From: Chara braunii
Taxonomy: Eukaryota; Streptophyta; Charophyceae; Charales; Characeae
Assembly (NCBI GenBank): GCA_003427395.1
Contig: BFEA01000041.1
Coordinates: forward strand, 2,545,790 to 2,597,963
Reading direction: 5' to 3'
Length of the DNA: 52,174 nt
Every line of letters starts with the position of its first letter. Position 1 is the stretch's first letter. Shown piece after piece: positions 11,550 to 23,105 of the stretch. The position numbers were made by a program, and so were the translations under genes. The notes under the pieces are model-generated. The model saw only the letters and a program-made list of their open reading frames with translations, did not search any database and was not told the origin of the DNA.

Positions 11550-11606
<57 letters not shown>
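11550..11606. repeat. (CT)n microsatellite
   Basis: An uninterrupted CT run in the GC-rich right part of the insertion (9400-13000). That part shows many overlapping frames but no recognisable domain. Confidence 0.98.
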
Positions 11607-11609
<3 letters not shown>

Positions 11610-12184
11610 GTGCATGTACCCGATGTAGGAACCCGTCAAGGTTCATCCGGATGCCTCCTCTCCGCCCTGCGCCGGCTTACCCGATTCCGTTGCCGTCACC
11701 CCGGCCGTCGTTCACCATCCGGCCTAACGCCCGCTAGCACGGCCGCCCGACGACTCCAAGTCTGCAGTACTCCTGGGGAGTCGACCACCAGGTAAGTAGT
11801 GCCCTCACTCCATCGCCCTGCGCTACTGCCCGTGTGCCTACCACTATCCCGTCGGCCTCCTCTGTTATGCCTTCTCCCCACTACCTTGGTGCCCGGCACT
11901 TCTCCGCCGCGCTGCCCAGCTCTCACTCGCTGCTGCCCATCGTCCCACCTCACGGCCTTCAGCATATTGTGCTTGGCAGTCGGAGGTCCCTCGGCGCTAC
12001 ACAGCGCGCCTCCCCGTATACCTCGCGAATACAACACGCAATGACCCGGCCCGCCTTTCGAAAGCATTCGGACGCAAGCGTTGGCCGGGTTCCTTCTTCG
12101 TCCCTGCTGCCCCACCTTGCTCTGCGCAGTTCGCCTGTCCGCTGTAGCGCACTGCCCTCCGACCCTGCTATCGAGAGAAAACCC

Positions 12185-12405
12185 GGAGAGGAACCTGCTA
12201 CTAGACGGTTCGATTAGTCTTTCACCCCTATATCTAAGACCCGCGAAACATTCAGCACGGCAGCGCTACTGCTGTTATGCCCCTGCCCCCTGTGGTAACG
12301 CTTAGTCCCACCGGCCGAGCAACGACACTACTCAGTACCTCAGACTTTCCAGAACGAAACTCCGAAGGAAACCTGCTACTGGACGGTAGTCTTTCACCCC
12401 TGCAC
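12185..12405. repeat. Two copies of a ~40-bp block 185 bp apart
   Basis: AACCTGCTACTAGACGG followed by TAGTCTTTCACCCCT occurs near 12191 and again, with small changes, near 12370. Noncoding; may mark an old internal duplication within the insertion. Confidence 0.6.
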
Positions 12406-13503
12406 CCGGGTCCGACCAACGGCACGCACATCAGTACCGCTGCCGTCTCTATTGCAGCCTCTCTAATACGCTCCGCTCAGGCGGGGCTCACTACCCTCGC
12501 AGGCCTCCTATGGGCAGCTCACACACAGACAGCGGTCGCGGTGTCGGTGAAACGTGCCTGCCGCAGGCCCGTAGCATGGTCCCAGTTGCAGCAGTCCCCG
12601 GCGCAGATCTTGGTGGTAGTAGCAAATATTCAAATGAGTACTTTGAAGGCCGACGTGGGGAAAGGTTCCACGAGAACCACCGTTGCGGCAGCCTCCCACA
12701 GGTGCCGCCACAACCCCACCAAGGCGTAGTTCACCATCTTGCGGGACCCAGCGGCATGCTCACGCTCGAACCTTCCACCGCAGGCTTGCGGCTGGTGGGC
12801 GGTATACCCACAAAGGGCCTACGCATCCCAGGTCCCTTCCGCCTCGTGGGCTAATCACCCATCAGCTCGCATGCACATTAAAACTCCTCGGCCCGTATTT
12901 CAAGATGACGGGATAGAGAATTTCCGCCGCCACCCCAAACTCACAGAAACCCGAACTCAGGACCGTTTCCCGTTAGTCTACCGGTGTATCAACCGAACCA
13001 GCCCCGTCGGTCTCAGAACCGATTACCAACAAGGACAAAATTTGATAATAAAATTAACCATTAAAAAATGAAAATTTAAAACACGGAACTGAATAAAAGT
13101 CGGGCCATCACCCCGCCAACCTTCGATGCTGCTACCTCGTTTATCATGCAGAAGTCCTACCGTTGTCGAAGCCGTCGTCCTCGCACACGCGCTCGCCTTG
13201 GTCAAACGTACCAATCAACCGAAAATATCCCTAATTCCTACTTAGCAAATAAATATTAATAATATCTTTTAAAAAAAACGACCGATACCCGCATCGGCTC
13301 TACAATCAACAACAGAAACGAATCACGCGCACCTTAAATCTGCGCGCCCACACGCTCCCTACTGTAGTCAATCACCCAGTCAACGTTATCACAGACACAG
13401 CCGCGCCTAGCGCGGTATACTTAAATTTTAATCCAGACTTATTTTCTGCTGCTTGCACAAACCAGGGCGGATACCCTTGTAAGGGTATTCGCGCCGACAA
13501 CGC

Positions 13504-14560
13504 GCTATCAATTGCATGCTTTGGAAACTTCCTGAGAATCTCCACTTCAACCTTCGACGGACTAACGATCTGATGAAACATATTGTGCTTGTTAATAGTA
13601 AACTGAGGAAGGGAGACGGGTTCTTGGGAGACTCTTTTGACATTAAGGAGATGTTTTCGCATTTGGAGCATCGATCTATCTTACGGTCACTACAGTGGAT
13701 TTTGGACTATTGGCTGGGGGAGGGTGTCGATGCTGTGATGGTTCGCAAGTTTGGTAGGATGGCTAGATTGATTGTGGGAAAGCAGAAAAAGGATGGATTC
13801 GATTGGAATCGTGAGCCATTCTGTCATTTGTGCAGTATGAGCTTCAGAATACGTATTTTGTAGCATCTGGTCGTACTCTTCGACAGACTGTGGGCGTCCC
13901 CATAGGAAAAAACACCAGCTCGGCGCTGGCTTGTCTTCTCTATGCGTATGATGAGTTTTCCTTTCTCTCTTCTATGGGTAATGACCGACTCCCGGTGCAT
14001 GGTTGTTGTCTTGTCGATGACGTTTCTGTTTTTGTCAAGTTTCGACTGGATGATGAGGTCTCACGAAGAAAGGTCGATTGTGTGATTGATTGATTTCGTA
14101 CCTGCTATGACGATAAACTGGTGCTGGAGCAGACTAATGAAGGACAACGTTGGGATTTTATCGAATGTGCGGTTCTGGTTCTTCGAGATCCCTATCGGAT
14201 TGTATGTCGAGTTACTCATAAGAATCAGAAATGAGGCGTTGGTCAGTCCCTCATGTTTCATTGCATTCAGGACCATGTTTCTTACTCTAGCAAGCAGTAG
14301 AAGGTTGTTGTTATTGGGTCCTTCTTTCATCGTGTGAGGACGTTTACGTCAGTACCTGGTTTGGAATTCTATTTTCTTCTTACGCTGAAGAATGAGTTGT
14401 GGATTCGAGGTTATCAGGATGACTTCTTCGATCATACTCTGATCAACTTTTCTCGTAAGTTTGCACGTTGCTGGGATGCCTAGATCCCTATTCTGACAGG
14501 ATGGGGAGGCATGTTTCGGGCGAAGATGGTGTAGCAATTGACCACTGAATCCATGGTGGT
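13504..14560 (+). pseudogene. PLE-like RT, C-terminal half
   Basis: Continuation of the RT broken at 6319. MLWKLPENLHFNLRR (from 13516) leads to motif A DSFDIKEMFSHLEH (Asp codon 13639). A frameshift near 13830 leads into YFVASGRTLRQTVGVPIGK and LACLLYAYDEF. The catalytic LVDDVSVFV follows, with the paired Asp codons at 14016-14021. Beyond 14095 the frame shifts again. FFHRVRTFTSVPGLEFYFLL and LKNELWIRGYQDDFFDHTLI (to about 14480) look like the thumb region of this RT class. Both catalytic motifs keep their aspartates, so the protein was intact recently on the evolutionary scale, but several frameshifts make it non-functional now. Confidence 0.65.
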
Positions 14561-14639
14561 CTGAACATTGTTTATTGTGACGCTTTGATGACTGGTTATG
14601 ATGACGGGGCTCGTTGACCGCAGTTGGTCTGTTTCATGA

Positions 14640-14932
14640 GCCGAGTTGTTTTGATGTGCCTGATGTGCAGTGCGGGCCCTTGCTTTTTCTATGCGGACCC
14701 TGTATGAAGTAGTGCTGGGTACTTGTTTCGGATAGGCCTATTTCACGGTTGGTCTGTTTCATGAGCTGAGTTGTTTCTGGATCTGATGTGCCTGATGTGC
14801 AGTGCGGGCCTTTGCTTTTCCCATGCAGACCCTGTACAAAGTAATGCGAGGTACCTGGTTCGAATAGGCCTGTTTGACTGCAGTTTCTTTGGGATCGATT
14901 TGTTGACTTCAAGAGTGGTTTCCTTTTGGCAG
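14640..14932 (+). repeat. Right terminal direct repeat (pLTR-like), with internal duplication
   Basis: Same orientation and sequence as 2795-3025, with the shared right boundary TTTTGGCAG at 14932. It contains about 2.3 copies of a ~130-bp subunit; GATGTGCCTGATGTGCAGTGCGGGCC appears twice, at about 14657 and 14784. On the minus strand the subunits keep an open frame repeating KSKGPHCTSGTS, but I regard that as incidental. Confidence 0.7.
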
Positions 14933-15243
14933 GTACGGTCGTTTCCTGGAGCATGTGGTTGCCGGAAAGGCTAGATGCTTCTAGGAATGGAAGGCCCTGG
15001 TTCCCCTAGGGGAATATCAACGTTTCTGACTTTTGATCGTTAGTTCAGGTCAAGGCTCTAGCTCAACTCCATTTTTTTGGACTGTGGGCTAGGCAGCTGC
15101 CCACTGTCCTCAGCTGGCTATAAAATTCAACATTCCACCCAACAACATCACACTTGTGGCAGTGCTTCTGGGACATTCAATTGACAATGTGTGAATGCTG
15201 GCTATCTGCCGCATGCTACTGTAGAGGGGATGTGCTGCTGGTG

Positions 15244-15475
15244 GAGGTACTGGAGGTCTGCAAGTTGGAGGGAGATGCTGGAGGAGGACAGGCCAGTGTA
15301 GCCATAGCCAAGGTTTGGAGACTCACTTCCCCACCCCTGTGCTAGTGATGTAGCTGACGGGAGGTACTGGTCTGCAAGTTGGAGGGAGACGCTTGAGGAG
15401 GACAGACTAGTGCAGCCATAGCCAAGGGTTGGAGGCTCATTTCCCCACCCCTGTGCTAGTGTTGTAGCTGACGGG
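15244..15475. repeat. Two-copy tandem repeat, 117-bp period
   Basis: GAGGTACTGG at 15244 and again at 15361 start two copies of a ~115-bp unit, both ending GTAGCTGACGG. They differ by a small deletion and scattered substitutions. The region 14933-15240 before it shows nothing recognisable. Confidence 0.85.
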
Positions 15476-15519
15476 CTGCATCAGGTTCCGAACGGTGCGG
15501 CAAGCGACACTTATTTTAG

Positions 15520-15645
15520 TGGGGTTGCGTTGTCGGACTGCCATCGCAGCATCAAGACCTTCCTAAGGTAAGGTGTTGCCGGACCGCTGCCGCAACATCC
15601 AGACCTTCCGAAGGGAACGTGCTGCCGGATTTACTGCGCGACGCC
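15520..15645. repeat. Three degenerate ~60-bp repeats
   Basis: GTTGTCGGACTGCC, GTTGCCGGACCGCTGCC and GCTGCCGGATTTACTGC start successive partial units. The first two are followed by CAAGACCTTCCTAAGG or CCAGACCTTCCGAAGG. After them, 15646-16440 is a G+T-rich noncoding stretch with scattered GGGACCAT words. Confidence 0.6.
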
Positions 15646-16439
15646 AGTGTTTTTTTTTAATGTGAGTGTGAGGAGGTGCTGCTCGATCAGCGGCACGACA
15701 ACAACACTGTATCCAGTAGGATCATGCTGCCGAAATTGGCAGCGGCAGCGACAATGTCAATGGGGAAGTGCTGCTATTTTTTTGGCACGGCGGTAGCAAC
15801 ACTTTTCAGTAACGGCACGGCGAGCGTCGAGCGATGGTCGTGCCGTTGTTCTTTTTTTTTTTTGTGGCGGCTATGGCGGACCAGCATGGTATAGAGGTTG
15901 GATTAGTGTTGGTGCACGGTTGGGTTTGTGTGGCAATGATGCGTGGATCGACGACATGAAGAGAGTGTCGAGTGAGTGGACGGGGCGATAGCCATTGGGG
16001 CTCGCGACACGTGCGGTTTTCACCAGGGCCACCTTTATTTTTTTTGCAGCGCGCGATGTGAGCGGTTTTGAGTTCAGGACCATCTGGTATTGCGGGCGAC
16101 GGTATGGGACTGCACTGGGACCATCTGGGACCATTTTGGGACCGGGTAGAACTGGTTTTGATGCTGGTATGGTTATTGTGAGCGGACGTGGTGATTTGAG
16201 GCAACGTGGACTCGCTGTTGGTTGGGGAGTATCCTTGGAGGTTGTGGTGCAGTAGGGACTACCTTGGGACCGGTCTAAGCAAGGTGCAGCTGGGACTATG
16301 TGGTGCAGTTGGGACCATGTGGTACTTATTATTGAGAACACCCTTCTCGAGAGTTATCTCATTGAGTTATCTGAGTGGACCCAACCTTGGCCTGTTCGAG
16401 CACCCGGAGAAAGAGAAGGACCGCCGTTCAGCGAAATGA

Positions 16440-18240
16440 CCACAAACTGTGGAGTTGTGGGCCTCATATTGTCAGCTTCAACGATGATTATCCTTTACTC
16501 TGATTGAAATATTACTCGGCTTCCTTAAGTGAGACAGGTCAAACTTCACTCAAGGTCAGTTGAATGACTCAGATTTCCCTTCACGCCTGTGTGAACCCGC
16601 ACTTTGTTTGACCTTGTTTCTTTTGAATGTTCAAAAGAAAAAGGTAGAGAAAAGTTGTGCGAGTCATGGATGTGAATGAAAATGTCTGACTTTGGGTATG
16701 GTTTTTTTGCTTGTTTTCTCAAACTTGTTGCTTCGGTTTGGTGTACAGGTAGGTAGAGGGATGTTTGCAAATGAGATTGAATATGCCTATTTGAGAAAAA
16801 GGAAAAGGATTGTCTTCTTTTTAGTTCTCACCTGCTTGCATGTCAAAAATGATTTGTTGTTTTGAAAAACTTTGGTTTTTTGTGCACCATGAAACGAATT
16901 CGATTGAAATAAAGCAGATAAGGTCAGATAGACTTAGCCTTTTCCCGAGGATTACCCTTTTTATCTCGAATGACCTTATCTACCTAAACATATCCAAATG
17001 AATTTCATTCCTTATCTCCTCCTGACTTTGTTCGTCTAAGTTACCCTGAACTTATGAGAAATGAAAATAGTTAAAAGTTACTTGCAGTGAACACATTCTC
17101 TTTCTCTAGTGAGCATCTGGGACGGGGGTTCGTTGTTTTAGGAGTCGGCCCTGTTATCGACCCAGAGTGGACCGTTCTACAGGGGGGTACTCTGCCGATC
17201 CGGTGGAGATGGCCCGACTTATGGGATCCGAGTTTTGAGCCCGGACGATGAGGAGGAGTACCTCAAACCACTTCCTAGAAGGTGGGATATGCAACACTTC
17301 AAGTAATGCACCTGACCAAGAATTATTCGCAAAGCAGACTGTCATCCAATAAGATTAAAAACGTATGGAGACGAGTGTGTGCATGTCTAATCTTAGGTCG
17401 ACGGTAAGATGAAATGAATAACTTTGGCGGCACATCTCATCCAGTCAAAACTAAGGCAGTCCGACTACCTTGTCGGTTGCATTGAGGTTATTGTTAGAAA
17501 CCAACTCCTCGTTGACAGTTGTATGACTTTTATCGAATTCGACATGAGGTGGTCGAGTTTTTAATCTTATGATATTGGATTTATCATATGATGAATTGTA
17601 TTCTTTCGATTATCATTGCAGATTTGATCTATTCCTATCGACTACGGTCGATTCTTTACGATGTAGATATTTGTGGTTGTTATAATTTTTTTTTTACTAT
17701 ATGTCTAAGAGACTAGGATAAATTTTGGGTTTCCCGCTTGGTTGAGACCGTCCAGTCGACCGGCGTACGCTTCGTACTCAGTGCCCTAAAGGACGGATGA
17801 CGATCGGGTTCGCTTGGCGTTAACCAAGTGTATCTATACTACAGTGAACGAGCAAACATCATCAGCTGACCCATCTCTGCAATTGCATTTAAGAACGTTT
17901 GCACGTGGGTTAGTATCTCGGTAGGGATATACCCTAACGGTGGTGAAAGTCCCTTAGGGAAAGCAAGTTGTGCCCCGGGGGAACCTATCCTGTCGTAGAA
18001 CACCGAAAAATTTACAACTGGCGCACCCGGCTAGAGCGGTGAAGGGACGACGCAACCACGAGCGTCTCGGTGGCTCGCAGAGTTATTTTGAGTCATTCCC
18101 AAGTTGTCTCTTGTTTTTTTATGTTTACTCCTGCGTGTCGTGGTCGGGAGAGCTCCCACACTTTGCAAAAAAGCAGGAGCAGATGCGCTCGACAACGCGA
18201 ACTGGTTTTTCCTTTACAAATGTCTGGAAAAGCTAAATTT
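16440..18240. other. Unassigned noncoding region
   Basis: No frame here shows a recognisable protein. It includes an 18-base palindrome-like sequence, CTTTTGAATGTTCAAAAG (16620-16637), and an AT-rich middle part. The right end (17930-18080) is CG-rich. It could be an old retroelement flank, but nothing identifies it. Confidence 0.5.
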
Positions 18241-21170
18241 TGAACCCTACTTCCATAGGTAGCTAGAAAATATGCACCAAAATACCACCACCTAAGTCCA
18301 AATAAGTGGAACATTTGCCCCTGAGATCCACCTCCAAAGATCGGTGCGGTAAGGTAATCCGATGGCATCCTTTCTCTTTGTGATAGTGGTTGAAGCACTA
18401 GCAGCGAACCTAAGAGTCCACAAAAAATACAAAAAAAATAGGTGAACCTCAATCCTGGAGGAGGCGGTGTCTATCTGCTCCTTGTTTGCGGACGACCTGA
18501 CGCTTATGGTAGAGGGGTCTTTGGAAAACCTTATAGAATTCACGGCATTGATGGACAAATTTTGTATGCTCTCATATATGAATGTTAATTGGGGCAACAA
18601 AACGTCAGGCCAGTGGGTCCAATACCAAGGAGGAAGGCTTCCAAACAATCCACAGATAAAATGGATGCCCCTGGAGACCCCGATTAGGGTACTGAGGGTA
18701 TCCATGTCAGCAGGGGGCAAACCCACAACCAATGATGCATGGATCATCAACCCAGTGATCGAAATGTTAGCCCAGTGGAAGGACAAGCACACCTCACTGT
18801 TTGGTCGTTCTCTAGTCATCAATGACGGGATCTTAGTTGCCTTGTGGTATTAGTTTTCCATTTGGGTAATCACCAAATGACTGCATTCCCTGTAATGTTT
18901 GATAGCAGCCTACCTATGGAGGGGGAACCATGAATGTCGTCTCCAGTCAGATAGCTTGGCAACCAGTGATCCAACCAAAACCCAAAGGAGGGTTGGGCAT
19001 TATAGACCCGAGCACCTAGGTGATGACCCTGACCATCCAATGGGAGAAGACCCCCCTCCTACACCCACAAGCCCCATGACGAGCTTTGGCACTAGAGCAA
19101 ATCGCACAGCTTGCCCCTACAGTCCCGAGTATCACAGATCCTACAAGGAGGACTGAGGATCGTTACTGGATCATCCCACAATACTCCACTCGGTCCCAGG
19201 GCTCAAACCGACAGGCGACGAGAGGAGACTTAAGAAACAACCCTTTTCGGATCAATCGATTGAAAACTTTGTGCAAATTTCTCCTCCCGGACAAAATCCC
19301 CCCCTCGAGGTGAGAGGAGGTATACAGACAGCCATTGTTTGGCAACAAATGGCTTACTAACCCCCAGGGGGTTGTTTTCCTCTGTGGCAAGGGTGGACCA
19401 AAAATGGGGTTATGAGAAAAGGAGACATCTGGGATCAGGAACAACAAGATTGGGTCACGACAACTCACCTAAGAACGAAATTGAGGTACTGCCACAATCC
19501 CAGGAGCGCACTCTCCGTGAAGGGTACACCCATTGACCTAGGTGGAGGACCGATCTTAAACAATCCCACACAAACTCCCATGAAAGAAGAGGAGGACCAG
19601 TCGAAGGACACCTTTTGGCTATCTCTACTGACAGTATGGAGGAGGTTAAACTTTCCGCTCCCTAACAGAACCCCCCCTAGACCGTTGGGAAGGGGTGTAT
19701 CGGCAACCCTTATTTGACAATTGATGGCTGATGGATAAGATGGGCTACGCCAAGTCGAGCTCAGCCTCGCCATGGAAAAGTTGGGTCAGACGCAAAGTGC
19801 TCAGGATAGGAGATATGTGGGACCAGGAGAGAAGAGACTGGAAGACAGTTAACCAACTACGAGAAACTTTGCGTTATCACCACCATGTGAAAGAACACTT
19901 GGAGGATCTGATTGAGACTGTTCCACTTGCATGGTATCGAACCCTCAAACAAGGGCCCTCCTTCAAAGAAGGAGATTGGGTAGCGACCAAGGAGGTACCA
20001 CCACATATTGGTCAGGTTCATATGGTAGACCCTCAAATGGTCCTGGTGGAGTATTATGTGAGTACATGAAACGGAACACTAAAAGAAAGCACAATTCCCT
20101 TCGAATGGGTAAACAAATTCTTGGATTCGGGTTATGGAAGGGAGCAGGGAGAAGGTGGCTTATCAACCGCAATTGGCAGTTCAAGAATTGGCGTGGGACC
20201 CAAGGGAACCGACTTGGCCCCCCCATGCAGGGAAAGGGGGGGGTTGCAACAGGCCATATAGCCCTTTACCGACTGTCCGTTAAATCCACCTACAGGATGC
20301 TCAGGCCCCGGAGGAATTTAAGGGATGTGGTTATAGATCGCTGGGCTAGTCAGTTAAATCTGGACCGCTCCCTCCTGATGCCGATCCGCTGGTTTAGAGA
20401 CTAGAAATCTAAACCTGCAAAAACCTCTTCCCTGCAGTGGCAGATAGTGCACCGCTGCCTGTTCACAAATGACTGGTTAATAAATCGTACCACCTTGGAG
20501 CAGAGGGGACTGGCGCTGCCATGGTGTCAACGATGTCTACACATGTTTCCCCCCCACAAGAGGGCAGAAACTATTGAGCATATTTTTATGCAATGCCCAA
20601 TAGCTCAGTTTATGTGGTGGTGGTGGGATCGTGTCTGGCGAAAGATGGTGACTGAAGTTCCCTGGCCATGGTCATGGCGGGTCATTTTGGTAGGCCACTG
20701 GCCCTTGGAAGGGGATGGCTCAGCCTTTGTTGAGAACATGTTTTGGTTGGGTAGGAGGGCGGTGATGTGGGCTCTCTGGTGGCAGAGGTGCGTTCTGGCC
20801 CTGGAAAAGGTGAGGATAAAGGGGGTGGAAATCATCGAACGAATCCAACAATAGGTACAACTAACTCTCTTAAGGAAATGGTCAGACACGAGGTCACAAC
20901 TGGATCGTTTCACACAAATCACAGATGTTAGGAGAGTAATTACAACATTTTGCATGGACTGGTTGGGAGGAGAAAGAGAAGGATGGGTAGCAAAGGTCAC
21001 ATAGGGAGGGGACAGGGCTAGTGGATCACGAGATTTGGAAGACATGAGGGATTCCAAGTTAGTGTTCAAGGATTGGATTCATGTGGAACCTTCATTCCCT
21101 TTGCGGCCCCCCACAAATTTCCCAGACCCTTTTCCTCCCCATGCTCTCTCTTTGACGGATATTCTGGTAT
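18240..21170 (+). pseudogene. LINE ORF2, 5'-truncated: RT, connector, zf-RVT, C-terminus
   Basis: Plus-strand LINE polyprotein relic. Near 18290-18340 the frame reads FAPEIHLQRSVR, a TAA where Gln is expected, then GNPMASFLF: the family's VRQGDPLSP-like RT motif. The catalytic FADD is intact at 18485-18496. A typical post-RT block with PKPKGGLGIIDP lies near 18980. Connector blocks GDIWDQEQQDW and GDMWDQERRDW follow. SLQWQIVHRCLFTNDW near 20430 leads into zf-RVT with CQRC, EHIFMQC and W-rich sequence. The end is DWLGGEREGW (about 20960) and FKDWIHVEPSFPLRPP (about 21070). Multiple frameshifts and stops occur, for example a TAG at 20402. Endonuclease and ORF1 are absent, as usual for 5' truncation. 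GDIWDQ-type blocks occur twice (19420 and 19810), suggesting an internal duplication. Confidence 0.8.
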
Positions 21171-21890
21171 AAAAGATGGTTTTCAAAATATTTTCAAGTT
21201 TTCACCCTGGGGCAGGAAAGGGGACAAAAGGAGGTTCCACTGGTGCTGTGAGCCTGTGACGCATAATTTTCTGTAACCACGCGACTTTCTGCGCGAAGCT
21301 GCTTTGGGGGAACGGAACGGGTTAGCCGGGTGGAGTACGTGGGGGTGGGTCGGTTGGGCAAGTTGCATGGATACCCTCGCTTCTTTTTCACTTTCATTTT
21401 CGATTTTGTTGGGCCGGTATTGGGAGAGTCCCGCATAGGCAGTTAAGAGACCGCGCCTTAGAGAGCGCGAGAAATAACTGTTGCCATAGTTTCTTTCTTG
21501 TTCTGTTGGGGCTAAGGGAAGCGAAAATTTTGGAGCAACGAACACGCGGGAATGTCGTTTTCTTTTTCAAAATTTCCTTTCAACTGATGTTGAGCCCCCG
21601 TGGGCTCCTCGGAATTGTTTTGGAGTTTTCGCTCTTCGAAATTTTCTTTTTCTACAATTCGGACTTAGATAAGAGCTTAGGAACTTTGAAATTTTTGCTA
21701 CGCTGTGCTTCTTGCTTGTTCGAGCCTTTTTGTGGCGGGAGCAAAGTTCTAACTGAGAGGCGCTTTTAATCTTGCGTGTAACTGTAACTTTTGGCGGTCA
21801 CAATTGTGATTTTATTCCTCTTCTTAATTCTCTTGCCTTCTTTCCGCCTCCTTTCTTCTTGCTATTCATGTGACAATGTCTCCCTACGAT

Positions 21891-22085
21891 CTGATTGGCC
21901 AAGACGTTGCATGCTCAGCTCGATGCGTGGAGAGTGGCTACGTCCCCCGCACTGCGGCCTGGCCATGCAAAACGTAGGCACTTCCTTTCTACTCCGTTCC
22001 TTTTCGAAAGTGCAATCCCATATCCGCCGCACATGCATGCACACTATAAATCTTGCGAGCGCGATTAAAGCTCTCTCTCTAAAAA
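21891..22085 (+). promoter_or_regulatory. Promoter-like module: inverted CCAAT, TATA box, pyrimidine patch
   Basis: ATTGG (inverted CCAAT) lies at about 21894, TATAAA at 22045-22050, and a CTCTCTCTCT pyrimidine patch about 25-30 bases further. This is a plant-style core promoter arrangement. No convincing ORF follows; the next stretch includes AAGATGTAAGTG, which could be an exon/intron edge. The long minus-strand frame at 22261-22968 is low-complexity and overlaps simple repeats, so I do not call it a gene. Confidence 0.35.
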
Positions 22086-23105
22086 AACTTCGAGGATTCT
22101 GAGGGTTAGCGCGATCAGTGAGGGTCGACTAAGATGTAAGTGAAGAGGTGAGTTGATGTGAGGGCCGGGCGACCCGACGGGCTGGTGCTGAGTATGCGGG
22201 GTTGACGTGCGGGCCGCAGCGGACTGTGGCGCATGGGCGAACCTGGCTTGCATACTTGGGCTATGTGGGAGTGACAACTCGGTGTTGGTGCAAGGCGATG
22301 GACCGCCCGCAGTAGAGGTGATGTAGCGTGGAAGAGAGAGAAAGAGGGAGAGAGAGAGATGTGTGTGTGGGATGATGCCTTTCTCCAATCTTATGTCTAA
22401 AATTTTGATTTCCACCTTGACCGACCTTGTGCGGCCATTTTTTTGTCAATTGGACTTTCTGCCTATGGTGTGTGTGTGTTTGTGGAATGAACTCTCGAGC
22501 TTCCCTCACCCCTCCTCGCATAATTTTTGGCTGACTAGTTTGACTCGAAATTTGCCGCTTTCCTGCCCTCACCCCGTGCTCGAATTGGATGCTCCTCATA
22601 CATGCTACGAAATTATTAGCCTTCAAATCTTGTGTGATCAGTGAGAAACAGACACGACGATTGTTCAATGGGGTTAAGATGATGTAGGCCTCCTCGGTGA
22701 TATGGCTTGATGTACACACCTTTGTCGATTTTTGTTTATGGTTGATTGATGCATGAGTTTGATCGATGCTTGAATATGCCTGATCAACTTCTCGTTCCCT
22801 TTTGGAACAGAAAGATCTAACGAATGTTCGGCGGTCCCGACTGATGTATGCCCCGACAGGTAAACGAATGGTTGATTCAAATAGGTGACTGCCCACGGGT
22901 TGCCTTCCCAGTATCCGTTTCTCGACGCACACACGGACTAATGACGGACCAGGCGATCTCCCAACCAAAGGGATAGCCGGTTGATTCGACCCGACAGACC
23001 TAAACGTGGTCTTGCGCAGGATCGATTAAAAGCAGCCCCCGCCTATATGCGCGTCTACAAGACTGCGCTCGAGTCCACGTCTAAAACGCCCAAAACACCG
23101 GTAGC

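Larger units (their letters stand above)
6320..13499. mobile_element. 7180-bp noncoding insertion, TGTCG...CGACA ends, ACGC duplication
   Basis: Begins TGTCGTGCGCAT at 6320 and ends GCGCCGACA at 13499. ACGC precedes it (6316-6319) and follows it (13500-13503). Removing it with one ACGC rejoins the RT frame exactly (VAR then AINCMLW). The last 13 bases reverse-complemented (TGTCGGCGCGAAT) resemble the first 12, so short imperfect terminal inverted repeats are possible. I searched both ends by eye for long terminal repeats and found none. Known classes with TG...CA ends and 4-bp duplications include non-autonomous LTR derivatives and Ginger-type transposons. The interior encodes nothing recognisable. 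Open frames at 9686-10222 (minus) and 10133-10570 (plus) are Ala/Pro/Ser-rich and overlap each other. Confidence 0.7.
2795..14932 (+). mobile_element. Penelope-like retroelement (tentative) with internal insertion
   Basis: One element appears to run between direct repeats at 2795-3025 and 14690-14932. It encodes a CCHC/coiled-coil protein, then an RT whose motifs resemble Penelope-like elements: FDIKEMF for motif A, TLRQTVGVPIGKNTSS for the QxxGxPxG region, LVDDVSVFV for the catalytic YxDD block, and ELWIRGYQDDFF in the thumb-like tail. Same-orientation terminal repeats (pLTRs) are known for PLEs. A 7180-bp foreign segment splits the RT, so the host element itself is about 5 kb, a usual PLE size. 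I see no GIY-YIG endonuclease. The PLE assignment rests on motif style and repeat arrangement; another RT class is possible. Confidence 0.55.

Noticed and set aside
6320-13499. LTR retrotransposon with paired LTRs
   Set aside because: TG...CA ends fit, but I could not find the first ~40 bases repeated before 13499 or the last ~40 repeated after 6320. I left the class open.
22261-22968. 235-codon minus-strand frame
   Set aside because: It runs through GA/GT simple sequence and a Ser/Leu/His-rich stretch with no domain. It overlaps the 5' part of a promoter-like region on the other strand.
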